Origin: Neorhizobium sp.
GTDB taxonomy: Bacteria; Pseudomonadota; Alphaproteobacteria; Rhizobiales; Rhizobiaceae
Assembly: GCA_028283725.1 (NCBI GenBank)
Contig: JAPWKC010000002.1
Span: forward strand, 193,501-257,500
Direction: 5' to 3'
DNA length: 64,000 bases
Shown here: positions 12,492 to 20,618 of the stretch, one piece after another
How positions within the stretch are numbered: the first letter of the stretch is position 1
How the letters are laid out: the number at the start of each line of letters is the position of its first letter
The notes under the pieces: model-generated
The model's input: the letters and a program-made list of their open reading frames with translations, nothing else
The model's database searches: none
Told to the model about the DNA's origin: nothing
Translations under genes and position numbers: made by a program

Positions 12492-12710
12492 ATGACAGAG
12501 CTTGAAACCAATGCGCTGAAGCTGGCCCGGCGCTATGTCGAACTCGGCGGTCGCCGCCGCTCGAAGCTTGACGACAACATCGTCAGCACCAGGCTCTGGC
12601 AGGATGAACCCGAGGATGCCAAGCAATTCTGGGAGACGCAGATAGCCTCCCTCACAGAGGAAAACCGCCGCGAGGTGGAAACCCATCTGCCGACGATGAA
12701 CTACAACTGA
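12492..12710 (+). CDS. Conserved-looking small hypothetical protein, probable stress gene
   Basis: A 72-residue, charged, soluble peptide (LETNALKLARRYVELGGRRR at the start, then an acidic middle with LWQDEPEDAKQFWETQ). I recognise no domain or function. The start is supported by AAGGAT about 8 bases upstream and by an EcfG-type promoter at the expected distance. Helical, charged composition suggests a small cytosolic protein. The 140 bases after it, up to the amidotransferase gene, hold a weak CCATC/GATGG hairpin (about 12740-12760) and presumably the promoter of the next operon. Confidence 0.6.
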   Translation: MTELETNALKLARRYVELGGRRRSKLDDNIVSTRLWQDEPEDAKQFWETQIASLTEENRREVETHLPTMNYN

Positions 12711-12850
12711 TGGAACCACCCGCCTCGGGCGCAGAGCGTCCATCTGTTTTACCGATGGTTCACCATGTGTGAAGTTGAGCGCGTCCGTTAAGCCGTTCCA
12801 AGTTTCCCGCCGTTATAAGGACGAGAGTTCATTGTCATCGGCGTTCCACC

Positions 12851-14833
12851 ATGTGCGGATTTGCAGGCTATCTGGGCAGCGTCAGCGAGCCGGAAAGACT
12901 TCTGTCGGAGATGGCGACCCGTATCGGCCATCGCGGGCCGGACGGGCGCGGAACGTTCCTGCGCCCTGCCGATGGCCGCGCTCCGGGCCTCGGTCTCTCG
13001 CATGTCCGCCTGTCGATCGTCGGGCTCGATGACAGCGCCCAGCCGATGCTATCCGCCGATGGCGACCTTGCCATCGCGTTCAACGGCGAAATCTTCAACT
13101 ATGTGGAGCTCCGCGAGGAACTGATCGCACGCGGCCACATCTTCCGCACCACCGGCGACACGGAAGTCATCGTCAGACTTTACGAGGAGATGGGCGAGGC
13201 CTGCCTGTCGCGCCTCAACGGCGATTTTGCCTTTGCCATCTGGGATGGCAGATGCAAGCGGGTGATGCTGGCGCGTGACAGGATGGGTGTGCGCCCGCTC
13301 TTCTATACCCATCATGACGGAACGCTTCACTTCGCCTCCGAGGTGAAGGCGCTGATCGCCATCCCCGGTTTCGATGCAAAGCTCGACCTTCTGGCACTCG
13401 ACCAGATCTTTACGCTCTGGTCGCCGATGGGATCGCGCACTGCATTTGCGGATGTGAACGAGCTGGAGCCGGGTACCTTCCTGATTGCCGATGCGGATGG
13501 CGAGCGGATTTCGCGCTACTGGCACCTCGATTTTCCCGATGCGGATGAGTTGGCCGGCGTCGAAACCGACGAAGACGTGGCGGTGGAGGCTCTCAAGGCG
13601 CTTCTTCTGGATGCCACGCGCATTCGCTTGCGAGCGGACGTGCCCGTCGGCGCCTGCCTGTCCGGCGGCCTCGATTCCTCGATCATCGCCGCGCTTGCGG
13701 CACAGGAAGCGCCGCGCGGGATGAAGACTTTCTCGATTGCATTCCAGTCTGAAGAGCATGACGAAAGCGGCTACCAGCGCGCCATGGCCCGCCATCTCGG
13801 CGTTGACAACGAAACGGCCCATTGCAGCGAAGCCGATATTTCGCGCCTCTTCCCAGAGGTCGTCAGGCTTGCCGAAAAGCCGCTGATCCGCACCGCACCG
13901 GCGCCGATGCTGAAACTCTCCGGCCTCGTTCGCGACAACGGCATCAAGGTTGTCCTGACCGGCGAAGGCGCAGACGAGGTGTTTGCCGGCTACGACATTT
14001 TCAAGGAAGCGCGCATCCGTCGCTTCTGCGCCCGCCAGCCGGGATCGCAGATACGCCCCAGCCTCTTCCGCAAGCTCTACCCCTATCTGCCCAATCTGCA
14101 AAAACAGTCGCCCGCCACGCTTGCGGCCTTCTTCGGTGCCGATGCGGCCCCGCTCGACGACCCGCTGTTTTCGCACCGGCCGCGGTTACGCAACACGGCG
14201 GGCGCCAAACTTTTCTTCTCCGGCGACCTGAAATCCGCGCTGGGAGGCTATGACGCGGCCGAGGACATGGTGGCCCTGCTGCCCGAGCGCTTCTCGCGCT
14301 GGCACCCTCTGCATCAGGCGCAATATCTCGAAACCCGTTTTCTGCTGCCCGGCTATATCCTGTCCTCTCAAGGGGACCGGATGGCCATGGGCAATGGCGT
14401 CGAAGGGCGTTTTCCCTTTCTCGATCACCGCATTGTCGAGTTCGGCGCAAGGCTTGCGCCCGGCCTGAAGCTCAAGGGACTGGAAGAGAAACACATCCTG
14501 CGCCGCGCCGCGGCCGACCGGTTGCCGGCCGAGATCACCCACCGCGTCAAGCAGCCCTATCGGGCGCCCGACAGCCGCGCCTTCTTCGGTGCCGGCGCTT
14601 TCGACTACACGCGCGAGATGATGGCACCCGAGCGGCTGGCCGCACAGGGCCTTTTCAATCCCGCAGCCGTGACAAAGCTCGTCGAGAAATGCGCCGGCAA
14701 TCCCTCGCCGGGCTTTCGGGCAGATACGGCCTTCGTCGGGATCCTGTCGACCGGGCTCTGGCTCGAAACATTTGCCAAAACCGGCGGAAACGCCATCCCG
14801 AAACCAGAAAACGAGGCCGGCCGGGCCGCCTGA
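12851..14833 (+). CDS. asnB: Asparagine-synthase-like glutamine amidotransferase (AsnB family)
   Basis: A 660-residue two-domain enzyme. The N-terminal glutaminase domain begins MCGFAGYLG, with Cys2 as the nucleophile once Met is removed, followed by HRGPDGRG, VRLSIVGLD and FNGEIFNYVELREEL. The C-terminal ATP-pyrophosphatase domain has the PP-loop CLSGGLDSSIIAAL (about residues 272-285) and GEGADEVFAGYD. It would release ammonia from glutamine and use ATP to convert a carboxylate to an amide. The following ACP, AMP-ligase and NadE-like genes are close and co-directional, so free aspartate is probably not the only or main substrate. Related amidotransferases occur in surface polysaccharide and exosortase-associated clusters next to ACP and ligase genes. 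The start matches the required MCG. Confidence 0.9.
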   Translation: MCGFAGYLGSVSEPERLLSEMATRIGHRGPDGRGTFLRPADGRAPGLGLSHVRLSIVGLDDSAQPMLSADGDLAIAFNGEIFNYVELREELIARGHIFRTTGDTEVIVRLYEEMGEACLSRLNGDFAFAIWDGRCKRVMLARDRMGVRPLFYTHHDGTLHFASEVKALIAIPGFDAKLDLLALDQIFTLWSPMGSRTAFADVNELEPGTFLIADADGERISRYWHLDFPDADELAGVETDEDVAVEALKALLLDATRIRLRADVPVGACLSGGLDSSIIAALAAQEAPRGMKTFSIAFQSEEHDESGYQRAMARHLGVDNETAHCSEADISRLFPEVVRLAEKPLIRTAPAPMLKLSGLVRDNGIKVVLTGEGADEVFAGYDIFKEARIRRFCARQPGSQIRPSLFRKLYPYLPNLQKQSPATLAAFFGADAAPLDDPLFSHRPRLRNTAGAKLFFSGDLKSALGGYDAAEDMVALLPERFSRWHPLHQAQYLETRFLLPGYILSSQGDRMAMGNGVEGRFPFLDHRIVEFGARLAPGLKLKGLEEKHILRRAAADRLPAEITHRVKQPYRAPDSRAFFGAGAFDYTREMMAPERLAAQGLFNPAAVTKLVEKCAGNPSPGFRADTAFVGILSTGLWLETFAKTGGNAIPKPENEAGRAA

Positions 14834-14848
14834 ACCGAGAAGACAACC

Positions 14849-15115
14849 ATGACAGACACGATCCGCAGCGCCGTGCGCTCTTTCATCACCGACAGTTTCC
14901 TCTTTGGCGATGCCAGCAGCCTGCCGTCGGACGAGGGTTCTTTGATTGCCGGCGACATCATCGATTCCACCGGCGTGCTGGAACTCGTCGCCTTCATCGA
15001 GGACACGTTTTCGATCACCATGAGCGATGCCGACATCGTGCCGGACAATCTCGATTCCGTGGACAATATCGTTTCTTTCGTCGGCCGCAGTGCAAAGCAG
15101 ACGGCCGTCGCCTGA
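14849..15115 (+). CDS. Acyl carrier protein
   Basis: An 88-residue acidic carrier protein. The phosphopantetheine attachment serine is Ser40 in DIIDSTGVLELVAFIED, with Thr instead of the usual Leu after Ser, as in many pathway-specific carriers. The acidic helix II and the conserved helical spacing fit the ACP fold. It lies 15 bases after the amidotransferase gene and 14 bases before the ligase gene. It is unlikely to be the housekeeping fatty acid AcpP, given the divergent motif and the context; more probably it carries the acid activated by the adjacent ligase. Confidence 0.9.
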   Translation: MTDTIRSAVRSFITDSFLFGDASSLPSDEGSLIAGDIIDSTGVLELVAFIEDTFSITMSDADIVPDNLDSVDNIVSFVGRSAKQTAVA

Positions 15116-15129
15116 TCCGGAGAAGATCC

Positions 15130-16677
15130 ATGCGGATAGAGCGTTTCCTGAGCGACAGTGCCGGTCGCGACGCGGCAAAGACCGCGATCGTGACGCGTGA
15201 GCGACGCCTTACGTATGGCGAACTCGACCGGATGACCGGCAGCCTTGCGCGGACACTGACCGGGCAGGGCGTGATGCGCGACGACCGCGTTCTCGTCTTT
15301 ATGGATAATTGCTGGGAATCTGCGGTCGGCATTTTCGCGACGCTGAAGGCGGGCTGCACCTTCAGCCCGATCAACGCCTCCACCAAGGCCGGCAAGCTGG
15401 CCTATATCATCGACAATTGCGAGCCGGCGGCGATCCTGACCCAGGCCCGCCTGATGCCGGTGGTCCGCGAGGCACTGGCCGGGCGCGGCGGGCGCCCGAT
15501 CGCCGTCTTCTCCACCGATGGCAAGGACGGCACGCCGGAAGGTGCCCTCTCCCTGCCGGCAGCACTCGACGCCGAAGCGACCGCCGTGCCACATGGCGGC
15601 ATCGACAGCGATCTCGCAATGCTGATCTACACGTCCGGCTCCACCGGGCAGCCCAAGGGCGTGATGATGACGCATCGCAATATCGATGCGGCATCGGACT
15701 CGATCATCACCTATCTGCAAGGCCGCAGCGACGACATCATTCTCAACGTCCTGCCGCTCGCCTTCGATTACGGGCTCTACCAGCTGCTGATGAGCGTCCG
15801 GCTGGGTGCGACGCTGGTGCTCGAAAAATCCTTCGCTTTCCCGAGCGCGATCTTCGACACCATGCGGCGCGAGCGCGTCACAGGCCTGCCTTTGGTGCCG
15901 ACCATGGCAGCGCTCATTCTGCGCATGCAGGACCTGCAACCCGGCTTCCTGCCCGACCTGCGCTACCTCACCAACACCGCCGCGGCTCTACCCGCCGAAC
16001 ATATCGAACGATTGCGGGCGCTGTTTGCCGGTGCCCGGCTCTATTCCATGTATGGGCTTACCGAATGCAAGCGCTGCACATGGCTGCCGCCGGAGGAGCT
16101 GGACAATCGGCCGGGTTCGGTCGGCATCGCCATTCCCAACACGGAGGCCTTCGTCGTCGATGATGCCGGTGAGCCTGTCGTAGCCGGCGAGACAGGCGAA
16201 CTGGTGATCCGCGGACCACATGTGATGCAGGGCTATTGGCGCAACGAGGAAGCCACGGCCCGCATGCTGAAGCCTGGCGCGAACCCGTGGGAAAAGCGGC
16301 TTCATACCGGCGATCTCTTTCGTGAAGATGAGGCCGGCTTTCTCTATTTCGTCGGCCGCAAGGACGATATCATCAAGACACGCGGCGAAAAAGTTGCCCC
16401 GAAAGAGGTGGAAGCGGTGCTGCACGCGCTGCCCGGCATTGCCGAAGCGGTGGTCGCAGGGCTTTCCGATCCGGTTTTAGGCCAGGCCGTCGCCGCCATG
16501 GTGGTACGCTCCAGCCCGGACCTTACCGAACGCGAGGTGCTTTCGCACTGTGCCCGACATCTCGAGGATTTCATGGTTCCGAAAACGATCGTCTTTCAGG
16601 ACGAGTTGCCGCGAACCGACACAGGCAAGGTTAGCCGCCGTCTCGCAGCGGCGCAGATGGAAAAGGCAGAGCCATGA
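15130..16677 (+). CDS. AMP-forming acyl/aryl acid ligase
   Basis: A 515-residue ANL-superfamily adenylating enzyme. The start at 15130 (MRIERFLSD) is chosen because GGAGAAG lies just upstream and the adenylation domain begins there; the frame is open further upstream but overlaps the ACP and amidotransferase genes. Motifs in order: LIYTSGSTGQPKGVMMTH (about residue 166), MYGLTECKRCTWL, HTGDLFREDEAGFLYFVGRKDDIIK, and the catalytic Lys in TDTGKVSRR near the C-terminus. It would activate a carboxylic acid as an acyl-adenylate and probably load it on the preceding ACP. Its end overlaps the next gene by four bases. The acid is not predictable. Confidence 0.9.
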   Translation: MRIERFLSDSAGRDAAKTAIVTRERRLTYGELDRMTGSLARTLTGQGVMRDDRVLVFMDNCWESAVGIFATLKAGCTFSPINASTKAGKLAYIIDNCEPAAILTQARLMPVVREALAGRGGRPIAVFSTDGKDGTPEGALSLPAALDAEATAVPHGGIDSDLAMLIYTSGSTGQPKGVMMTHRNIDAASDSIITYLQGRSDDIILNVLPLAFDYGLYQLLMSVRLGATLVLEKSFAFPSAIFDTMRRERVTGLPLVPTMAALILRMQDLQPGFLPDLRYLTNTAAALPAEHIERLRALFAGARLYSMYGLTECKRCTWLPPEELDNRPGSVGIAIPNTEAFVVDDAGEPVVAGETGELVIRGPHVMQGYWRNEEATARMLKPGANPWEKRLHTGDLFREDEAGFLYFVGRKDDIIKTRGEKVAPKEVEAVLHALPGIAEAVVAGLSDPVLGQAVAAMVVRSSPDLTEREVLSHCARHLEDFMVPKTIVFQDELPRTDTGKVSRRLAAAQMEKAEP

Positions 16678-17699
16678 CGCAGGTAAAAGCGATGACCTCG
16701 AGCCCGCGTTCTGCATCCGACGGCCAGATATTCGGGCCTGACATGCTCAAGATCGATCTCGAAGCGGAAACCCAGCGCATCGTTCAGGCCCTGCGCCAGC
16801 AATTGCGCGGCCAGCGCAAGCGTGGCCTCGTGCTCGGCCTTTCGGGCGGCATCGATTCAAGCGTCTGCGCGGCACTCGCGGTCAAGGCCGTCGGTGCCAA
16901 GAACGTCTTTGCCATATTCATGCCGGAAAACGATTCCGATCCGGACAGCCTGCGTTTAGGGCGGGCGGTTGCGGATGCTTTTGGCATAGAAAGCGTGGTC
17001 GAAGATATCGGTCCGACGCTTTCGGCGATGGGCTGCTACAGCCGCCGCGACGATTTCATCCGTTCGATCGTCCCGGACTATGGTGCGGGCTGGGCCTCGA
17101 AAGTGGCGATCGCCAATGCCACGGAAGGTGGGTTCAGCCTCTCCTATCTCGTGGTCGCCGATCCGGATGGAAATCAGTCGCGCCATCGCATGCCGCATGG
17201 GGCCTATCTCGGCATCGTGGCGGCCACGAACATGAAGCAGCGCACCCGCAAGCAGCTCGAATATTACCACGCCGACCGGCTGAACTTTGCCGTACTCGGC
17301 ACGCCGAACCGGCTGGAATACGATCAGGGCTTCTTCGTCAAGAACGGCGATGGCGCAGCCGACGTGAAGCCCATTGCGCATCTCTACAAGAGCCAGGTCT
17401 ATGCGCTTGCAGCCCATCTCGGCGTGCCGGAAGAGATCCAGGCCCGGCAGCCGACCACCGACACCTATTCGCTGGCCCAGAGCCAGGAGGAGTTCTACTT
17501 CTCGCTGCCATGGGACAGGATGGATCTGTGCCTCTACGGCCTCAATCACGCGGTGCCGGCAGAAACGATCGGTGCCGCCATCGGCCTCTCGGCCGACGAG
17601 GTGACGCATGTGCTGACCGATATCGGTGCAAAGCGCCGCGCGACCCGATACCTGCACGAGGCGCCGCTGCTCGTCGAACGGGTGGCCGAGATCGGCTGA
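16674..17699 (+). CDS. NadE-like ammonia-dependent amide synthase (NAD synthase family)
   Basis: A 341-residue ATP-pyrophosphatase of the NAD synthase family, with the PP-loop GLVLGLSGGIDSSVCAAL (about residues 50-68), GTPNRLEYDQGFFVKNGDGAADVKPIAHLYKSQV and RQPTTDTYSLAQSQEEFYF. It has no N-terminal nitrilase-type glutaminase domain, so it would need free ammonia or a partner. NAD synthase adenylates a carboxylate and forms an amide. Placed at the end of an asnB-ACP-ligase operon and overlapping the ligase gene (ATGA), it is more likely a specialised amide-forming enzyme than the housekeeping NadE, though that cannot be excluded. A start at the ATG four codons or so downstream is possible. Confidence 0.78.
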   Translation: MTQVKAMTSSPRSASDGQIFGPDMLKIDLEAETQRIVQALRQQLRGQRKRGLVLGLSGGIDSSVCAALAVKAVGAKNVFAIFMPENDSDPDSLRLGRAVADAFGIESVVEDIGPTLSAMGCYSRRDDFIRSIVPDYGAGWASKVAIANATEGGFSLSYLVVADPDGNQSRHRMPHGAYLGIVAATNMKQRTRKQLEYYHADRLNFAVLGTPNRLEYDQGFFVKNGDGAADVKPIAHLYKSQVYALAAHLGVPEEIQARQPTTDTYSLAQSQEEFYFSLPWDRMDLCLYGLNHAVPAETIGAAIGLSADEVTHVLTDIGAKRRATRYLHEAPLLVERVAEIG

Positions 17700-17733
17700 A
17701 CTCCGGCATGCCAGACCCGGCCATCGCAGGCGG

Positions 17734-19020
17734 TCAGACCTCGACCGTCTGGGTAGCCACATGCGCGGCCTGGCCGGCAAACCAGCCGTTGACGGCAGCG
17801 CCAAACCCGATCGCGACGAAGACGATCGCCGTCGATCCAAAGCCGCCCGTCCAGCCATGAATCATGCCGACTACGAGCGGGCCGACGGCGGCAAGCAGAT
17901 AGCCGACGCATTGGGCCATACCGGACAGATGCACTGCGACATGCGGATCGGGCGAGCGCAGCACGATGACGGTGAGCGCCACGGCAATCAACCCGCCCTG
18001 CCCGACGCCCTGCAGCACCGCCCAGAACCAGACGGACCAGAGCGGCGCAAAGAGAAGCCCGAGCAGCGCGACCACTGCCAGGCCGCACAGCACGACGTTG
18101 ATGACCCGCTGATCGCGGCCGCGCACCGCCAGATGCGGCGCAACAAGGCATGCACCTGCCTGTACCATGACAGAGACTGAGACGATCGCACCGGCGGTGA
18201 CGCCGTCGATCCCCCGTTCGCGCAGGATCGGCACCAGCCAGCCGAAGACGCAATAGGCGAGCGCCGACTGAAGACCCATGAACAGCGTCACATGCCATGC
18301 AAGGCGATCACGCCACAGGCCGATGACCCGAAAGCCGGTGCGTCTGGTCTGCTTCGGCATGCCAAGCACTTGCGGAAGGAAGATCAGGCCGACGACGACG
18401 GCCGGCAGCGCCCAGACGGCGAGAGCCTTGTCAAAGGAGCCGCCGAAGAGCGCGTCCATCGGCAGCGTGAACCCGGCGGCGCAAGCCGCGCCGGCGCACA
18501 GCGCCATCGTGTACCAGCCGGTCATCAGAGCCGCCTTGTCGGCGAAATCCCGTTTGACGAGGCCCGGCAGGAGCACATTGCCGACGGCGATGCAGGCGCC
18601 CGCCACTGCCGTGCCGACAAACAGAAGCGGAGCGGACGACAGACCGCGCATTGCCGTGCCGATGGCGAGAAGGAAGATGACGCCGAGCAGCGTCCGTTCT
18701 GCGCCGAACCGCTGCGCAAGGCGCGGTGCAAGCGGCGAAAAGGCTCCAAGGCAGATGACCGGAAGCGTGGTCAGCAGGCTGGTGCCAAACGATCCGAGGC
18801 CAAGACCGGTGCGGATTTCCGGCAATAGCGTCGAGGCGCTGGAAAAAAGCGGGCGAAGATTGAAGGCAATCAGCACGAGACTGATGGCGAGGAGCAGCCT
18901 GCCACCTGTCGTCTGGAAGACCGGCGGCGCAGGTGCCGGCAGGCTATCGGCCTCGGCATCGATCAATTGCTCGCTGTCGGCCAATGCGGCAGCGGCATCC
19001 CCTCCCTTGATGACTGTCAT
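17734..19020 (-). CDS. MFS transporter, CynX/NimT family
   Basis: A 428-residue major facilitator with about 12 hydrophobic segments after a 40-residue N-terminal extension. NLRPLFSSASTLLPEIRTGLG in the first helix-loop is typical of the CynX/NimT (cyanate, 2-nitroimidazole) subfamily, and FAPRLAQRFGAERTLLG-like text marks the loop 2-3 MFS motif. Its ATG overlaps the stop of the GntR gene by four bases, so the two form one operon and the regulator probably controls the transporter. The substrate is unknown. It ends 34 bases from the convergent NadE-like gene. Confidence 0.85.
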   Translation of the reverse strand: MTVIKGGDAAAALADSEQLIDAEADSLPAPAPPVFQTTGGRLLLAISLVLIAFNLRPLFSSASTLLPEIRTGLGLGSFGTSLLTTLPVICLGAFSPLAPRLAQRFGAERTLLGVIFLLAIGTAMRGLSSAPLLFVGTAVAGACIAVGNVLLPGLVKRDFADKAALMTGWYTMALCAGAACAAGFTLPMDALFGGSFDKALAVWALPAVVVGLIFLPQVLGMPKQTRRTGFRVIGLWRDRLAWHVTLFMGLQSALAYCVFGWLVPILRERGIDGVTAGAIVSVSVMVQAGACLVAPHLAVRGRDQRVINVVLCGLAVVALLGLLFAPLWSVWFWAVLQGVGQGGLIAVALTVIVLRSPDPHVAVHLSGMAQCVGYLLAAVGPLVVGMIHGWTGGFGSTAIVFVAIGFGAAVNGWFAGQAAHVATQTVEV

Positions 19021-19691
19021 GCGAGCATGTCCTCCAGTGCTGCAAGAACCGGCGCCATGAAGCGCCGCACGGCCGCATCCGCCGCATCCGGCCGACCCGT
19101 GTCGATGGCATCGATGATATCGGCATGCGCCAGCATGTCCGGCTCCGGCACGTCGCGATCGATGGTGGCGGCAATCGTTTCACTGATCGATGCGGAGAAG
19201 AAATCGTAGAGTTCCATCATCGCCCGGTTGCCGGAGGCCGCGATCACCGCCCGGTGGAAGGCAAGATCGCGGGCGATAAAGAGGTCGCGTTCGCCGCTAT
19301 CGAAATTGCCGCGTGCGGCGAGCAACTGCCGCAGATTGGCGATGACATCAGGCGTCCGGCGCAGTGCCGCAAGGCGTGCGGCCTCGACATCGAGGGCGCA
19401 GCGCGCCTCGAACCGGTCGCGCAGGCTGGTGCGGCGCGCGGCCGACAGCATCGGTGCGGCATCCGTGCGCGACAGAACATAGGTGCCTGACCCCTGTCGC
19501 GCCTCGACGAAACCCTGTGCCGCAAGTACACGAACGGCCTCCCGCACCGTACCTCTGCTGACGGACAGCATTGCGGAAAGTCCGGCCTCATTCGGCAGTT
19601 TGGCACCGACATCCCAGCGCCCGGCGATGATTTCCTGCCTGATCGCGGCAACCGCCTCGTCGGCGAGATTGGTCTTGCTAAGGATCAACAT
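19017..19691 (-). CDS. GntR-family transcriptional regulator, FadR subfamily
   Basis: A 224-residue regulator with an N-terminal winged helix (AIRQEIIAGRWDVGAKLPNE, then LSVSRGTVREAVRVLAAQGF, about residues 15-65) and a C-terminal all-helical FCD ligand domain. FCD regulators typically sense small carboxylates. It is co-transcribed with the downstream MFS gene. A 17-bp palindrome 14 bases upstream of its start is a good candidate for its own operator. Confidence 0.9.
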   Translation of the reverse strand: MLILSKTNLADEAVAAIRQEIIAGRWDVGAKLPNEAGLSAMLSVSRGTVREAVRVLAAQGFVEARQGSGTYVLSRTDAAPMLSAARRTSLRDRFEARCALDVEAARLAALRRTPDVIANLRQLLAARGNFDSGERDLFIARDLAFHRAVIAASGNRAMMELYDFFSASISETIAATIDRDVPEPDMLAHADIIDAIDTGRPDAADAAVRRFMAPVLAALEDMLA

Positions 19692-19704
19692 AGGCTAAAT
19701 CACA

Positions 19705-19721
19705 AAGTCATCCGATGACTT
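19705..19721. promoter_or_regulatory. Candidate GntR operator (8-bp perfect arms)
   Basis: AAGTCATC-C-GATGACTT is a perfect odd palindrome immediately upstream of the GntR gene (start 19691), in the AT-richer part of this 265-bp gap. FadR-subfamily regulators bind such short palindromes and usually autoregulate. The remainder of 19722-19956 shows nothing I recognise. Confidence 0.6.
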
Positions 19722-19956
19722 GATGTAATCAGCATAGTTCTCGCTTGTCAAATTGTCTGCGGTGGGGCGCTTTGGGCGGTCACGACGACGTGCAAGCGGC
19801 GTACGGATCGGGGGACGCTGTCCGGAAGTGTTTCCTCGGCTGGTCGAAGGGTGCATTCGAGAACGCAACGACACGGATCGCCAGCCGCTGGTCGGTTGGC
19901 GGCGGCCGATGTCGGCCGCCGCTACGGTGTCAAACAGGATCAGCAACCGGCACGGG

Positions 19957-20442
19957 TTACTCGACCAAGGCCGCGGCAGCGGCCTCAGCGATCGGAATGT
20001 CTATATTGCCGTCCGGCGTGCTGACGCCCACGCCTCCGACAACGGTGCCCCTGACCGTCAGGGGAGAGCCACCGGGAAGGGGTGCCATATCCGGAACTTT
20101 AAGGAGATGGGTCTGGCCGTTCTTGTCGAGTTCGGCCATCGCATCCTGCGTCTTCATCTGGAATTCGGCCGCGGCCTTCGCCTTCACGAGTGCCGAACCA
20201 TTGCAATTCGTGTAGGAGCCGGCCTGCCGATGAAAATAAATGGTCACGCCTTCCGCGTTCGCTACCGCGATACAGCCCTTCACCTTGCGTTCGGCCATGG
20301 CTTTTTCCGCCGCGGCCACGACCTTGCCGACATCCGCGTCGTCGAGAACGACCTGCGTGGTCACGGCATAGGCCGGAGCAGACAGAAGTGCGGCGAACAC
20401 GATGGATGCGGCAAACGTGGCTCTGATTGGATAATAGGTCAT
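19957..20442 (-). CDS. Exported GlcG/HbpS-like protein (DUF336 family)
   Basis: A 161-residue protein with a Sec signal peptide (AASIVFAALLSAPAYA, cleavage near residue 26) and a GlcG/HbpS domain: DVGKVVAAAEKAMAERKVKGCIAVANAEG, then DMAPLPGGSPLTVRGTVVGGVGVS near the C-terminus. Proteins of this fold bind heme or cobalamin-like ligands or are accessory to oxidoreductases. It lies downstream of the three-subunit dehydrogenase on the same strand, separated by a strong hairpin, so an accessory role in that periplasmic electron-transfer system is plausible but unproven. AAGGAATT precedes the start. Confidence 0.8.
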   Translation of the reverse strand: MTYYPIRATFAASIVFAALLSAPAYAVTTQVVLDDADVGKVVAAAEKAMAERKVKGCIAVANAEGVTIYFHRQAGSYTNCNGSALVKAKAAAEFQMKTQDAMAELDKNGQTHLLKVPDMAPLPGGSPLTVRGTVVGGVGVSTPDGNIDIPIAEAAAAALVE

Positions 20443-20560
20443 GATAATTCCTTAACTGCTTTGGTTCCTGGCCCGTTTGGTCGTCGTGATCGGCGCCAAG
20501 CCGGAATGCCGTGGGCAGGCGGCGCTCCGGGATCAAGTATTGGCGTTTGGCGCCTGTCCG

Positions 20561-20600
20561 GCGCGATCCAGTCCGACGGGATCGCCGGACTGGATCGCGC
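20561..20600. terminator. Strong hairpin (15-bp perfect stem) after the dehydrogenase operon
   Basis: GCGCGATCCAGTCCG (20561-20575) and its exact complement (20586-20600) flank a 10-base loop. It lies about 20 bases after the cytochrome c stop on the minus strand and before the GlcG-like gene. No U-run follows on the minus strand, so it may act as a transcript-stabilising or partial termination structure rather than a classical terminator. Confidence 0.55.
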
Positions 20601-20618
20601 AAGGCGATTTTCGGGTGC

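Noticed and set aside
16674..17699. Simple annotation as housekeeping NAD synthase
   Set aside because: Its place at the end of an asnB-ACP-ligase operon, and the lack of the glutaminase domain common in alphaproteobacterial NadE, make a specialised role more likely; it remains possible.
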